Below the pieces are notes generated by a model that searched no databases, was not told the DNA's origin, and worked only from the letters and a program-made list of their open reading frames with translations. 64,000 nucleotides of DNA from Alteromonas pelagimontana. Lineage in GTDB: Bacteria > Pseudomonadota > Gammaproteobacteria > Enterobacterales > Alteromonadaceae. This document shows positions 53,482-60,987 of the stretch, one piece after another. The translations under genes were made by a program, and so were the position numbers. Position 1 is the stretch's first letter; each line of letters starts with the position of its first letter. The stretch is from the NCBI RefSeq assembly GCF_002499975.2, contig NZ_CP052766.1:372001-436000 (forward strand), read 5' to 3'.

Positions 53482-53549
53482 GCTGCTTCCTTATCATCTT
53501 GCTGTTCGTCATCACGCTCTTTGCGTGGTAGTGGGATTACCTTGCTCAT
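53478..53549 (-). CDS. 23-aa microprotein
   Basis: An ATG preceded by AGGAGA opens MSKVIPLPRKERDDEQQDDK... and its TGA overlaps the next ATG (ATGA). Strong coupling signals, but the product is very short. Confidence 0.45.
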   Translation of the reverse strand: MSKVIPLPRKERDDEQQDDKEAA

Positions 53550-53568
53550 GCGGATTTCTCCTGCTGGC

Positions 53569-53916
53569 TTACACATAGCGGTACTCTTTCTTGTCCAGAC
53601 GCTTTTCAATCGCGTCTATCCGTTCATTCTGAATAGCTTGCTCAATGACAGTTTTGTCTACTGGGTAGCCATTTTTGTCAGTGATGAGGGCTTTGATTTC
53701 CTTTGAAGCATTAATCTTGGAAAGGAAGTCTGCGAATACCTCAGGGCTTGCCACCAAGATTCCACTCAGAGAAAGATGCAATGTGCCAGCCCATACATCT
53801 TCTACTGGTCTAAAATGCGCATCTTGGAAGTCCTGAATTTTTACTGTGATGTCATGGTACTCTTCTAATAAATCCAGCACTTCAAGCGCTAACTTCAGTT
53901 GGTTAATCTTGCTCAT
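53569..53916 (-). CDS. 115-aa hypothetical early protein
   Basis: Mostly helical (INQLKLALEVLDLLEEYHDI; TVIEQAIQNERIDAIEKRL). No family recognised. Coupled to the upstream gene, with stop and start overlapping. Confidence 0.6.
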   Translation of the reverse strand: MSKINQLKLALEVLDLLEEYHDITVKIQDFQDAHFRPVEDVWAGTLHLSLSGILVASPEVFADFLSKINASKEIKALITDKNGYPVDKTVIEQAIQNERIDAIEKRLDKKEYRYV

Positions 53917-54371
53917 TACTCAGTACCTCTGGTATGGTTAGATTTGGAATCAATAGACAAGGAATCGTTATGCCCAGCATTGAACTCACTCTCAAATGTG
54001 CCAAGTGCGGTAGCCAAAAGTTCGAGCAGCCGGACAATCCCAAACCGCATGACAAGATCACCTGCTCCCGGTGCGGAGCTATCGGTAGACACAGCGAAGT
54101 CCAGAAGGCCTCTATCGAGGCTATGAAGAAGGAAATTTCGCGATCCCTCGGAAAGGCTTTTAAGAAGTTCTGACTCAGTAAGTTGCTCCAACTGCGCCGC
54201 AATTTGCTCGGCATTCTCAACTTCGAGTTTTAGTGTGTGGGTAGCTGCGTCGCCGTTACTCATACTTTCCTTGCCCTTTTCATTCTTTGGTAATAGTGCG
54301 TAAAGGCCGTATTGATCAGGTTGCTTCACGGTCAACCCTTCGATATATGATGTGTAGCCGCCATTGCTCAC
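53916..54371 (-). CDS. Hypothetical early protein overlapping an antisense gene
   Basis: A 151-residue frame from a GTG overlapping the Cro-like stop (GTGA). An inner ATG at 54263 (MSNGDAATH) has AAGGAAAG and may be the true start. The N-half is helical (VENAEQIAAQLEQLTESELLKSL). The C-half lies fully over the plus-strand zinc-ribbon gene, so its length or reality there is open. Confidence 0.5.
   Translation of the reverse strand: MSNGGYTSYIEGLTVKQPDQYGLYALLPKNEKGKESMSNGDAATHTLKLEVENAEQIAAQLEQLTESELLKSLSEGSRNFLLHSLDRGLLDFAVSTDSSAPGAGDLVMRFGIVRLLELLATALGTFESEFNAGHNDSLSIDSKSNHTRGTE
53970..54173 (+). CDS. Zinc-ribbon protein embedded antisense
   Basis: A 67-residue protein with C-x2-C...C-x2-C (LKCAKCGSQKF and ITCSRCGAIG), as in the conserved phage family with TLKCPKCGS...VTCTGCG. 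AAGGA lies seven bases before the ATG. It lies wholly within the opposite-strand 151-aa frame, and is oriented against the whole early operon. The family pattern is stronger evidence than the competing frame. Confidence 0.65.
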   Translation: MPSIELTLKCAKCGSQKFEQPDNPKPHDKITCSRCGAIGRHSEVQKASIEAMKKEISRSLGKAFKKF

Positions 54372-54655
54372 GCCGCTTTGTCCTCTACCGGATAAACGTC
54401 TGGGCGCAGTTCGTGCATCTTGACTTCGCCTTTAGTCAGGTTTGATATGATTGGCGCATAGTGAGGTGAGCAAGGTTTGTCATTCTTGATCCAGTAGTTC
54501 ACAAGTTGCTGGCTCAAAGAAGGTATTTTCCGGCTCAAAGATAAAGCGCAGGAATTCGATAACTCGACCTGCTCAGTCACAAGTTCAGCGAACCTCTTCT
54601 GGCTCCCGCCTGAAATTATCTCAATCGCCTTTTTTAGCGCGGTCATCTCATCCAT
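54368..54655 (-). CDS. cro: Cro/YdaS-like regulator
   Basis: A 95-residue HTH protein: LKKAIEIISGGSQKRFAELV, LSQQLVNYWIKND, and an end MHELRPDVYP typical of YdaS/Cro-like proteins. The longer frame from 54715 would start upstream of its own promoter, so ATG 54655 (or 54646) is taken. First gene of the rightward-type early operon; it should repress cI at the shared operators. Confidence 0.75.
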   Translation of the reverse strand: MDEMTALKKAIEIISGGSQKRFAELVTEQVELSNSCALSLSRKIPSLSQQLVNYWIKNDKPCSPHYAPIISNLTKGEVKMHELRPDVYPVEDKAA

Positions 54656-54681
54656 TTCTACACAATTGCCGTAGTTGTTTT

Positions 54682-54750
54682 TACATACTTTAGTTGTTTT
54701 CTCGACAACAAGCAAGTTTGTTTGTTAAACTACAAGCGAATTTGTATATT
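54682..54750. promoter_or_regulatory. Divergent cro/cI promoters with three operators
   Basis: Three related sites, ACATACTTTAGTTGT (54683-54697), ACAAGCAAGTTTGT (54708-54721) and ACAAGCGAATTTGT (54732-54745), have centres about 24 bp apart. The cI promoter is TTGTTA (54722-54727), 17 bp, TATATT (54745-54750), so the third operator fills its spacer. A minus-strand -10 (TATGTA, 54687-54682) overlaps the first site and serves cro. Confidence 0.75.
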
Positions 54751-54766
54751 TCACGGAAAAGAAACA

Positions 54767-55213
54767 ATGAGATTATTTATCTTGTCTACAATCGGAAGCA
54801 GAATTACTGAAGCAAGGAATGCGAAAGGCTGGTCGCAGGATGATCTCGCCGCAGCGGTGGGAACGTCGCAGCAAAACATAGCCAGAATGGAAGCTAATGT
54901 TACAAGGACAAGTAAGTACTTTGACCCTATATGCGAAGCACTAGGCGTAAGTAGAGCTTGGCTTTTAAAAGGGGAAAGGAAAGTTGAGGAAGGTGAGCAG
55001 CTAACTGATCCGGAATTTTACGTTCATGCGGCCACAGAGGCGCTGGATCAGGCAATCAAGAGCTATAAGTCAATCAGAATTCAAAACGGCAAGGGTTATG
55101 AAAACGTCGATTTTGATTTACTTAGGAGAGCTTTTGAAATTTCGATTAAAGGAAAGCTTACCGGTGACTACGTAACTGCATCATTGTCAATCAACAACCT
55201 AAAGAAGGCATAA
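54767..55213 (+). CDS. cI: CI-like repressor, HTH without peptidase domain
   Basis: A 148-residue XRE protein with HTH ITEARNAKGWSQDDLAAAVGTSQQNIARME, here cited only as landmark region 9-40, and a helical C-terminus. The ATG at 54767 is fixed by the promoter, whose -10 ends at 54750. There is no S24/LexA-type serine-lysine autoprotease, so RecA-triggered self-cleavage is not expected. Induction may use another route such as an anti-repressor. Confidence 0.75.
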   Translation: MRLFILSTIGSRITEARNAKGWSQDDLAAAVGTSQQNIARMEANVTRTSKYFDPICEALGVSRAWLLKGERKVEEGEQLTDPEFYVHAATEALDQAIKSYKSIRIQNGKGYENVDFDLLRRAFEISIKGKLTGDYVTASLSINNLKKA

Positions 55214-55241
55214 GATTGCCTTCTGCTAATGCCGAAGCAGA

Positions 55242-55406
55242 TTAAACTTCGACAAAATCCGAGCCGGTTTCCGTGTTGGCATTATTTAATCGCGCAATTC
55301 TTTCCAAGTTAGCTCGGGTCGCTTTAAATTTTGGCTCCACTCTATCCGGCGCAACCTCAAGGTTCGCATCCTCTTTGGCAAGTAAGTTCTCTTCATTCGT
55401 TTTCAT
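55242..55406 (-). CDS. 54-aa hypothetical protein, opposite cI
   Basis: ATG 55406 follows AAAGGG. The product is charged and helical (MKTNEENLLAKEDANLE...RANLERIARLNN). Starts further upstream lack ribosome sites. Convergent with cI; family unknown. Confidence 0.45.
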   Translation of the reverse strand: MKTNEENLLAKEDANLEVAPDRVEPKFKATRANLERIARLNNANTETGSDFVEV

Positions 55407-55619
55407 CTTTAGCCCTTTGAACAATTGCTTGCTATAAGTCATACCAGCCATCTAAATACATCATCGTGTCGCTTCTTAAGTTTTTTGCCACTACCCCTCT
55501 AAGTATACACAGTGAAGCAATATAACTTGAACTTTTTCACAATGAATGCATACTAAGTATTGCACAGTTTGTGTAGGCGCGTATAATTCGCGACCTCGTT
55601 TCAAACCAAGGAGGCATCC

Positions 55620-55811
55620 ATGAATATTTTGAATTTCAAGGAAATGATGTCGGAGCGGGATAGTGAAGAGCGGCTTCTTAAGGCTATCGCAAGTGACATT
55701 GAGAACGGTGTAAATATCGAGCCCATACCTGATAGTATTTTTGATACTATATCTCTCATAGAGGCAAGGGCTCAGGCTGCGAGAGAAAAAAGAGAACTAT
55801 TGGAAGGTTAG
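55620..55811 (+). CDS. Probable antitoxin partner of YhaV-like toxin
   Basis: A 63-residue acidic helical protein (SEERLLKAIASDIENGVNIEPIPDSIF...ARAQAAREKRELLE) starting after AAGGAGG, 5 bp before the toxin gene. It is not a PrlF-like AbrB fold, the usual partner of YhaV. Assigned by operon position. Confidence 0.6.
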   Translation: MNILNFKEMMSERDSEERLLKAIASDIENGVNIEPIPDSIFDTISLIEARAQAAREKRELLEG

Positions 55812-55816
55812 TTAAT

Positions 55817-56287
55817 ATGAAAGTTCACGGATGGACATTTTACTGGCACAAAGCCTTCCAAATCATTTATTCCAACTTACTGTCTGAAGTTGTAAAACTA
55901 TCAGAAAAAGATCCAGACCACTTTGATCAACATCCCACCTTTAAGCTTTACGAGTCAGTGAATAATTGCATATTTCATCGTGTCGCTCCCGATCCAGCTC
56001 ATAAGCAATTTAACCTGGGCGATACATTTCGCGAAAGGAACATGAAGCATTGGCGCCGAGTGAAAAAAGGCATGCCGTATCGATTTCGATTATTTTTCCA
56101 GTACAACTCTGGAGAGGGCGCGATATTATTAGCATGGCTAAATGATCACAGCACTCTTAGAAAGCATAACGCTAAAACTGATGTATATACAGTGTTTAAG
56201 AAGAAAGTAGCTAGCGGAGAGATCCCTAACTCTTTTAATGATCTTTTGAAGGAATGCACCGCCGCACAAATTCAGAAGAGTAGCTAG
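55817..56287 (+). CDS. yhaV: YhaV-family ribonuclease toxin
   Basis: A 156-residue protein closely following E. coli YhaV in layout: VHGWTFYWHKAFQIIYSNLLSEV, WRRVKKGMPYRFRLFFQYNS, ILLAWLNDHSTLRKHNAKTDVYTVFKKKV (cited as separate landmarks). YhaV is a RelE-fold mRNA interferase. It lies in the immunity region next to cI and is probably expressed in lysogens. A terminator follows. Confidence 0.85.
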   Translation: MKVHGWTFYWHKAFQIIYSNLLSEVVKLSEKDPDHFDQHPTFKLYESVNNCIFHRVAPDPAHKQFNLGDTFRERNMKHWRRVKKGMPYRFRLFFQYNSGEGAILLAWLNDHSTLRKHNAKTDVYTVFKKKVASGEIPNSFNDLLKECTAAQIQKSS

Positions 56288-56298
56288 CTCCCAAAACT

Positions 56299-56320
56299 AA
56301 CCGCCAGTAGGCGGTTTTTG
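56299..56320 (+). terminator. Terminator after the YhaV-like gene
   Basis: AACCGCC-AGTA-GGCGGTT followed by TTTG on the plus strand. The convergent membrane-protein transcript also ends nearby. Confidence 0.75.
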
Positions 56321-56347
56321 TGTTTGTGGCGGAATGTCTCGGCAGCT

Positions 56348-56647
56348 TTATCCAGTTTTTCTCTCAACCACCCTGTCTCTCAGCAGCTCTTTTGCGGAAC
56401 TCGTGGCCTGCATGTACAAAGCCATATAGCGCTCATGCTGTTCATCTGCAAGAGCTTGATCGGCCTGCAAGAACAGGTGAAGGTTTTCTTCCAGACGCTT
56501 TGTCTTGCCGATACCAAACGGTATGACATTATCAGGAATTTCTTTTTCTACCTCTACATTCTCTATTCTGCAGTGAGCGATGATCACCCAGCCAAATACA
56601 ATAAATGCAGCAGTTAATGTCAGAACTTCAAAAATCGTTAACATCAA
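56348..56647 (-). CDS. 99-aa single-TM protein
   Basis: One N-terminal helix (IFEVLTLTAAFIVFGWVIIA) and a helical soluble tail. It is preceded at 3 bp by the 177-aa membrane protein gene. Candidate exclusion component; family unknown. Confidence 0.6.
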   Translation of the reverse strand: MMLTIFEVLTLTAAFIVFGWVIIAHCRIENVEVEKEIPDNVIPFGIGKTKRLEENLHLFLQADQALADEQHERYMALYMQATSSAKELLRDRVVERKTG

Positions 56648-56650
56648 TAC

Positions 56651-57184
56651 CTACTCCTTCGCTGGTATGAGAACGCGGCCACTTCTAACCAACAGCACAC
56701 GCACTGCCATCAATATTACAGCAATGGTGACCACAATGTTAGTGAGGATAATACTGTTACTATATACAGCTCCGAGAGCGTCTATGTCAAGCTCCCGATC
56801 GATAAGTCTTAGGACTTGTATCGCAGCCATACCCAAGTAACAAATGAGCAGGAAGTTACTCACCCTGTCTCGCAGCAACTTAAATTTCCGGATACATGCC
56901 AAGCTTGCGAGCACAAATACGACGTCTGTAACTGCGAAAGAAAGATACCAGAAATAATAAAGGAACTGCTTGAAATCAACCTCGTCATAAAGCGGAAGAA
57001 GAGTTCTCGCAATATATTGGTGAAGTAAATGCAGTACCACCGCAAAAAACAACGTCAAATTAAAAGCCGTCACCTTCCCCACTGATACTGTGTAAGAGAT
57101 AAACGCCAGCGCCATCAGCGCCAGCGAATAATCTTCAATAAAGTATTTTATATCCAGTATTGATTGTTCTGAAAGTCCAAACAT
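56651..57184 (-). CDS. 177-aa polytopic membrane protein
   Basis: Five or so transmembrane helices (SLALMALAFISYTVSV, FNLTLFFAVVLHLLHQYI, FAVTDVVFVLASLACI, FLLICYLGMAAIQVL, IILTNIVVTIAVILMAV). No family recognised. Lies between cI and the second early promoter, where lambdoid phages carry superinfection-exclusion genes. Confidence 0.65.
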   Translation of the reverse strand: MFGLSEQSILDIKYFIEDYSLALMALAFISYTVSVGKVTAFNLTLFFAVVLHLLHQYIARTLLPLYDEVDFKQFLYYFWYLSFAVTDVVFVLASLACIRKFKLLRDRVSNFLLICYLGMAAIQVLRLIDRELDIDALGAVYSNSIILTNIVVTIAVILMAVRVLLVRSGRVLIPAKE

Positions 57185-57199
57185 CTACATTCCGTTAAT

Positions 57200-57379
57200 T
57201 TACTTTGGGGGCTCAACACCTCCGCCATTACCACCTTGAGTGCTAACACCGCACAACATGGGGAATAACTTACAAGCTAGGTCTGAGCCGTTATCTTCCT
57301 TGTCATCTGATGCGTAAGCCGCACCAGCTACACCTAGACAAGCCGCCAAAACAAAAGCCAATTTACTAGATTTTTTCAT
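57200..57379 (-). CDS. 59-aa small exported protein
   Basis: The ORF has an N-terminal signal peptide (MKKSSKLAFVLAACLGVAGAAYA|S), a short acidic part, two cysteines (LACKLFPMLCG) and a Gly-rich end. First of three minus-strand genes facing the second early promoter. No clear lipobox. Family unknown. Confidence 0.5.
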   Translation of the reverse strand: MKKSSKLAFVLAACLGVAGAAYASDDKEDNGSDLACKLFPMLCGVSTQGGNGGGVEPPK

Positions 57380-57500
57380 GCTTTATTAATCCTTGAATAT
57401 GAGCTGTATAAAAAAACAGTATAACACCTGCATATTCTTTATCGGCAAAGAAAAATAATCTTTTAGTAAATTTTCACCATCAATTATACCAAACAATCTC

Positions 57501-57566
57501 TTGACAACAAGTTAATTTGTACCTAAATTACATACATTAGTTGTAATCAGTTGTATTTTTAGTTGT
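57501..57566 (+). promoter_or_regulatory. Second early promoter with CI/Cro-type operators
   Basis: TTGACA (57501-57506), a 17-bp spacer and TAAATT (57524-57529). The spacer contains ACAAGTTAATTTGT (57507-57520), matching the cro/cI operators. TTACATACATTAGTTGT (57528-57544) matches 16 of 17 bases at 54681-54697. A third half-site TTAGTTGT lies at 57559-57566. This is the lambda OL/pL equivalent. Confidence 0.75.
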
Positions 57567-57661
57567 GGTACAGATTGTTAGTTAGTAGCGACAAATCTCA
57601 CCCGAAATTACTACTTTGATTGCGCCATTGCAACAGCGAGTTGCGAACAAGGAGAAACGAC

Positions 57662-58042
57662 ATGCCTTTACCCTGCCCCATAAGCAACGAAATAGCCGAA
57701 GAAGCGGCACGTTTAGTTGAGCCTGTCGAGTACGGCTTCGAGATGCTGCGCGGCTATGTGCCGTTCCTAATCGGTCAGCTGCGCAACGGCGAGACGCTAA
57801 CGTGGAGCGATGCTGAAACTAACGTTTCAATCAATTGGCATGACGACGTACGCGGCGATTTAGCGCAGTCAGACGAATACGACACTATCTGTCAGCTACT
57901 CGAAGATAAAGACGCTGACGAGGCTGTGAGTGCTTATGCGCGCATCACGATACGTCATGCAGCGAACATCATCATCGAGCAGTTGAACAAGTGGCACCGT
58001 TTGCCTGATGGGTTTGAACTTAATTTGGAGAGAGTGGCGTAA
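57662..58042 (+). CDS. First gene of the second early operon, 126 aa
   Basis: ATG 57662 after AAGGAGA. An acidic protein (ISNEIAEEAARLVEPVEYGFEML...INWHDDVRGDLAQSDEYDTI). No arginine-rich N-like motif at the N-terminus, so it is not an obvious N antiterminator. Its TAA overlaps the next ATG. Confidence 0.6.
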   Translation: MPLPCPISNEIAEEAARLVEPVEYGFEMLRGYVPFLIGQLRNGETLTWSDAETNVSINWHDDVRGDLAQSDEYDTICQLLEDKDADEAVSAYARITIRHAANIIIEQLNKWHRLPDGFELNLERVA

Positions 58043-59043
58043 TGGAAAAGTTAATAGCTTACAAGGGATTCAATAAAGACCTGACATGCAGAGGTTTTCA
58101 GTACGAAGTGGGCAAAACCTATAAGCACGAAGGTGAAGTTGTTCGCTGTGCTAAAGGAGGTTTCCATAGCTGTGAAAACCCTTTGGATATTTTCGGCTAC
58201 TACGGCCCTGCTGAAAGCGTTTTTCACACTGTTGAAGTCGCGGGCCATATCGACAGGGATGGTGATGACACAAAAATTGCCAGCGCTGAAATAACAATTA
58301 AAGCGGAAATTTCCATTCCAGAAGTTGTGAAAAAAGGCGTTGAGTGGATCATTTCTAAAGCCACGCAGGGCGAAAAGCATTCTACCGAAGATAGGAGCCA
58401 TGCAAGCAACACGGGCTACCGCTCTGCTGCAAGCAACACGGGCAACTGCTCTGCTGCAAGCAACACGGGCAACTACTCTGCTGCAAGCAACACGGGCGAC
58501 TACTCTGCTGCAAGCAACACGGGCGACTACTCTGCTGCAAGCAACACGGGCGACTACTCTGCTGCAAGCAACACGGGCAACTACTCTGCTGCAAGCAACA
58601 CGGGCAACTACTCTGCTGCAAGCAACACGGGCTACCGCTCTGCTGCAAGCAACACGGGCAACTGCTCTGCTGCAAGCAACACGGGCGACTACTCTGCTGC
58701 AAGCAACACGGGCTACCGCTCTGCTGCAAGCAACACGGGCGACTACTCTGCTGCAAGCAACACGGGCTACCGCTCTGCTGCAAGCAACACGGGCAACTAC
58801 TCTGCTGCAAGCAACACGGGCGACTACTCTGCTGCAAGTGTTGAAGGCAAGCATTCTGTCGCTATGGCAAGCGGCTACCAATCAAAAGCAAAGGCAGCGG
58901 AAGGCAGCGCAATCGTTTTGGTGTATCGCAATGACGAAGGCGACTTGCTACATATCCGAGCGGCGATAGCGGGTAAAGAGGTTAAAGCTGATACTTGGTA
59001 CAAGCTGGATTCTGATGGCGAGTTTATCGAGGTGGCAGCATGA
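58042..59043 (+). CDS. DUF7666-type protein with 16 tandem 9-residue repeats
   Basis: A 333-residue protein. The N-terminal domain ([40 protein letters not shown]) is of the DUF7666 type common in phages. The middle holds sixteen 9-residue units ASNTG-xx-SA with variable pairs (YR, NC, NY, DY). The end [14 protein letters not shown] resembles a YadA-head-like beta-roll. The repeats probably form a solenoid. Function unknown; cytoplasmic as no signal is present. Confidence 0.7.
   Translation: MEKLIAYKGFNKDLTCRGFQYEVGKTYKHEGEVVRCAKGGFHSCENPLDIFGYYGPAESVFHTVEVAGHIDRDGDDTKIASAEITIKAEISIPEVVKKGVEWIISKATQGEKHSTEDRSHASNTGYRSAASNTGNCSAASNTGNYSAASNTGDYSAASNTGDYSAASNTGDYSAASNTGNYSAASNTGNYSAASNTGYRSAASNTGNCSAASNTGDYSAASNTGYRSAASNTGDYSAASNTGYRSAASNTGNYSAASNTGDYSAASVEGKHSVAMASGYQSKAKAAEGSAIVLVYRNDEGDLLHIRAAIAGKEVKADTWYKLDSDGEFIEVAA
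58402..58833 (+). repeat. 16 x 27-bp in-frame tandem repeat
   Basis: Unit GCAAGCAACACGGGC plus six variable bases plus TCTGCT, repeated 16 times. Variation is confined to two codons. All six frames stay open across it, giving false ORFs. Confidence 0.9.
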
Positions 59044-59468
59044 AAGCCCGATTACTGAAAACTACGCTTCGCGGATTCCGTGGCGTGAGCTTTCCTGTTG
59101 AAGTTGATGCTTTATATGAATCGTTTGGTCACCTTTTTGTATCCGCACCTGAGTTAATCGCTGTAGGTGCTGACGAATCTTATCTCGACGGTTTTGAGGC
59201 CTGGCACTTTAGCGGAGGCGAATACGAAATCATCGAGCCTAGTGCTGATGAGAAGCTGCGTGAGCGGATTGGCAGAGAGTACCAGACAATTCCTGATGCG
59301 CTTATCGGCACTCGCGGCAATCAGTCTCAGTTAGCTGATTTACTCAACTGTAGCAGACATACAATCCTCAAGTTTATCGCGGATAAAGCAGGCGAAAATC
59401 ACTGGATACGGTTAATCAACGGCACACCTCGGTTGTTTACTGCTACTGCGGGGAGAAAGGCAGCATGA
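59040..59468 (+). CDS. HTH protein with NinH-like C-terminus
   Basis: A 142-residue protein. The C-terminal part TIPDALIGTRGNQSQLADLLNCSRHTILKFI resembles the Fis-type HTH of NinH (given as landmark, not full motif). The N-terminal 75 residues form a small beta domain shared with phage early proteins. Overlaps the repeat gene by 4 nt. Confidence 0.55.
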   Translation: MKARLLKTTLRGFRGVSFPVEVDALYESFGHLFVSAPELIAVGADESYLDGFEAWHFSGGEYEIIEPSADEKLRERIGREYQTIPDALIGTRGNQSQLADLLNCSRHTILKFIADKAGENHWIRLINGTPRLFTATAGRKAA

Positions 59469-59677
59469 CCCCTACCCTCGGCACAGAATACAACGTGACT
59501 GGCTACTACGGCTCAGTGAAATGGACTGCTACTGCAAAGGCTTGTCCGTTCGAGCCAACAGCAGTGCAGAAGCTTGCGGGAATTACTGAAGCGTGCACGT
59601 GGAAAGTTAACGGCCACGTTATTGATGGGGTTGAAGAGATTCAGCCAGTAATGCAATTAACCGCGCATAGCGCATAG
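59465..59677 (+). CDS. 70-aa hypothetical early protein
   Basis: A beta-rich small protein (GTEYNVTGYYGSVKWTATAK). ATGA overlap with the upstream gene. Family unknown. Confidence 0.55.
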   Translation: MTPTLGTEYNVTGYYGSVKWTATAKACPFEPTAVQKLAGITEACTWKVNGHVIDGVEEIQPVMQLTAHSA

Positions 59678-59683
59678 GAGAGG

Positions 59684-59866
59684 ATGATGAGCGAAACAGT
59701 TTTATGTAGAGGTCGTGAGATTGCAGTTATCAGAGAAGAAGAAGACGGCTCATACAAGTTTGATCGCGAAGCTCTTGAAGATAAGAACGGCGGAATTTCT
59801 TTGAGTCAGCTGCGAGATGATGAATTCGTTGTGGCTCCAGGAGCTATCTACAGAAAGATTAAGTAA
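59684..59866 (+). CDS. 60-aa hypothetical early protein
   Basis: AGGAGAGG precedes two adjacent ATGs (59684 or 59687). Acidic (REEEDGSYKFDREALEDKNG). Followed by a CGCCCC-TTTC-GGGGCG hairpin (59869-59885) without a T-run. Confidence 0.5.
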   Translation: MMSETVLCRGREIAVIREEEDGSYKFDREALEDKNGGISLSQLRDDEFVVAPGAIYRKIK

Positions 59867-59948
59867 ACCACGCCCCTTTCGGGGCGCAACACAACAATCG
59901 GCTGGGAACTTTGGACGGCAACCAGACGATCAACGAGGATGATAGACG

Positions 59949-60236
59949 ATGGATACATTACAAATCAAGCGACTCGCAGAGAGTCAAGCAACAGCTTTGA
60001 AAGACACAATCGAAGCGTTACAGGCGCAAGGCCGCGATATCGGCGTACAGCATACAGGTAATAACTGTGTGTTCGTCACCGGTGTACTTGGCGGTTATGA
60101 CTACAACGACGCTTTCTTTCTCGATACAACGGAAAGCATTGAACGCATGAGCAAGCTCAACAAAGAACTTCGCAGTTACATCGTCGTCCCTCTTGAGCAT
60201 GGAAGCTCTTCTTCTTCGGAGGTGGCAAATGGGTAA
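59949..60236 (+). CDS. 95-aa hypothetical protein before RecT
   Basis: An N-terminal helix (LQIKRLAESQATALKDTIEALQ region) then a beta part. It overlaps the RecT start by 8 nt. Possibly a host-nuclease inhibitor by position (lambda gam slot), but no motif supports it. Confidence 0.55.
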   Translation: MDTLQIKRLAESQATALKDTIEALQAQGRDIGVQHTGNNCVFVTGVLGGYDYNDAFFLDTTESIERMSKLNKELRSYIVVPLEHGSSSSSEVANG

Positions 60237-60987
60237 TTTAACCAAGACAACAGGGTTTGCTTTAGCGCCCCAGAACCTAGAGCAGGCTATGCAGCTCGCA
60301 ACCATGATTTGCAATAGCCAGCTTGCTCCCAACAACTATAAAGGTAAGCCAGAAGACACGCTTGTTGCAATGATGATGGGGCACGAACTTGGTCTTAATC
60401 CACTTCAATCGATACAAAACATTGCTGTTATTAACGGTCGTCCATCAATTTACGGGGATGCTCTGTTAGCACTAGTTCAGAATTCTCCGGCTTTTGGCGG
60501 CATTCAGGAAAGTTTCGATGAAGACACCATGACTGCTACCTGCACCGTATGGCGAAAAGGAGGTGAAAAACACACCCAACACTATAGCAAGGATGATGCG
60601 GATACCGCTGGCTTATGGGGAAAGCAAGGCCCGTGGAAGCAGCATCCAAAACGCATGCTGGCAATGCGCGCCCGTGGGTTTGCTGTGCGTAATCAATTTG
60701 CTGACGCCCTTGCTGGTTTAGTTACCAGAGAAGAAGCGGAGGATATGGAGAAAGAAATCAACCCGACTCCAGCTCCGCAAGCACAGTCGAAGCGCATAGG
60801 CCAAAAACAATCCCGCACCCAATACAGCGAGTCGGACTTTAACGAGAACTTCCCTAAGTGGAAAGCTGCAGTTGAATCTGGAAAGAAAACATCTGAGCAA
60901 ATCATTTCGATGGTAAGCACCAAAGGTGATCTTACCCAGGGCATGATTGAGGCGATTGAATCTATTGAAGCAGGAGAACCAGCATGA
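60229..60987 (+). CDS. recT: RecT-family single-strand annealing protein
   Basis: A 252-residue RecT. Landmarks are PEDTLVAMMMGHELGLNPLQS, SIYGDALLALVQ, W-GKQGPWKQHPKRMLAMRARGFAVRNQF in part and an E-rich end. ATG 60229 with GGAGGT is preferred to the longer frame. It anneals single strands produced by the exonuclease encoded next. Confidence 0.9.
   Translation: MGNLTKTTGFALAPQNLEQAMQLATMICNSQLAPNNYKGKPEDTLVAMMMGHELGLNPLQSIQNIAVINGRPSIYGDALLALVQNSPAFGGIQESFDEDTMTATCTVWRKGGEKHTQHYSKDDADTAGLWGKQGPWKQHPKRMLAMRARGFAVRNQFADALAGLVTREEAEDMEKEINPTPAPQAQSKRIGQKQSRTQYSESDFNENFPKWKAAVESGKKTSEQIISMVSTKGDLTQGMIEAIESIEAGEPA

Noticed and set aside
54722..55213. 163-aa version of the CI repressor
   Set aside because: Its start would lie upstream of the cI promoter -10 at 54745-54750; ATG 54767 fits the transcript.
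57662..58042. Lambda N-type antiterminator
   Set aside because: First gene of the operon, but the N-terminus is acidic and lacks an arginine-rich RNA-binding motif; no boxB hairpin was recognised.
58402..58833. CRISPR-like array appearance
   Set aside because: Repeats are in-frame, have 6 variable bases rather than 25-45 bp spacers, and encode a protein.
58051..58969. Long ORFs in other frames and on the minus strand across the 27-bp repeats
   Set aside because: They are open only because the repeat unit lacks stops in all frames. They have no domain ends or ribosome sites, and the plus-strand frame from 58042 has real flanking domains.
59869..59885. Terminator after the 60-aa early gene
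   Set aside because: The CGCCCC/GGGGCG stem is good but no T-run follows; it may be only an RNA hairpin in the operon.
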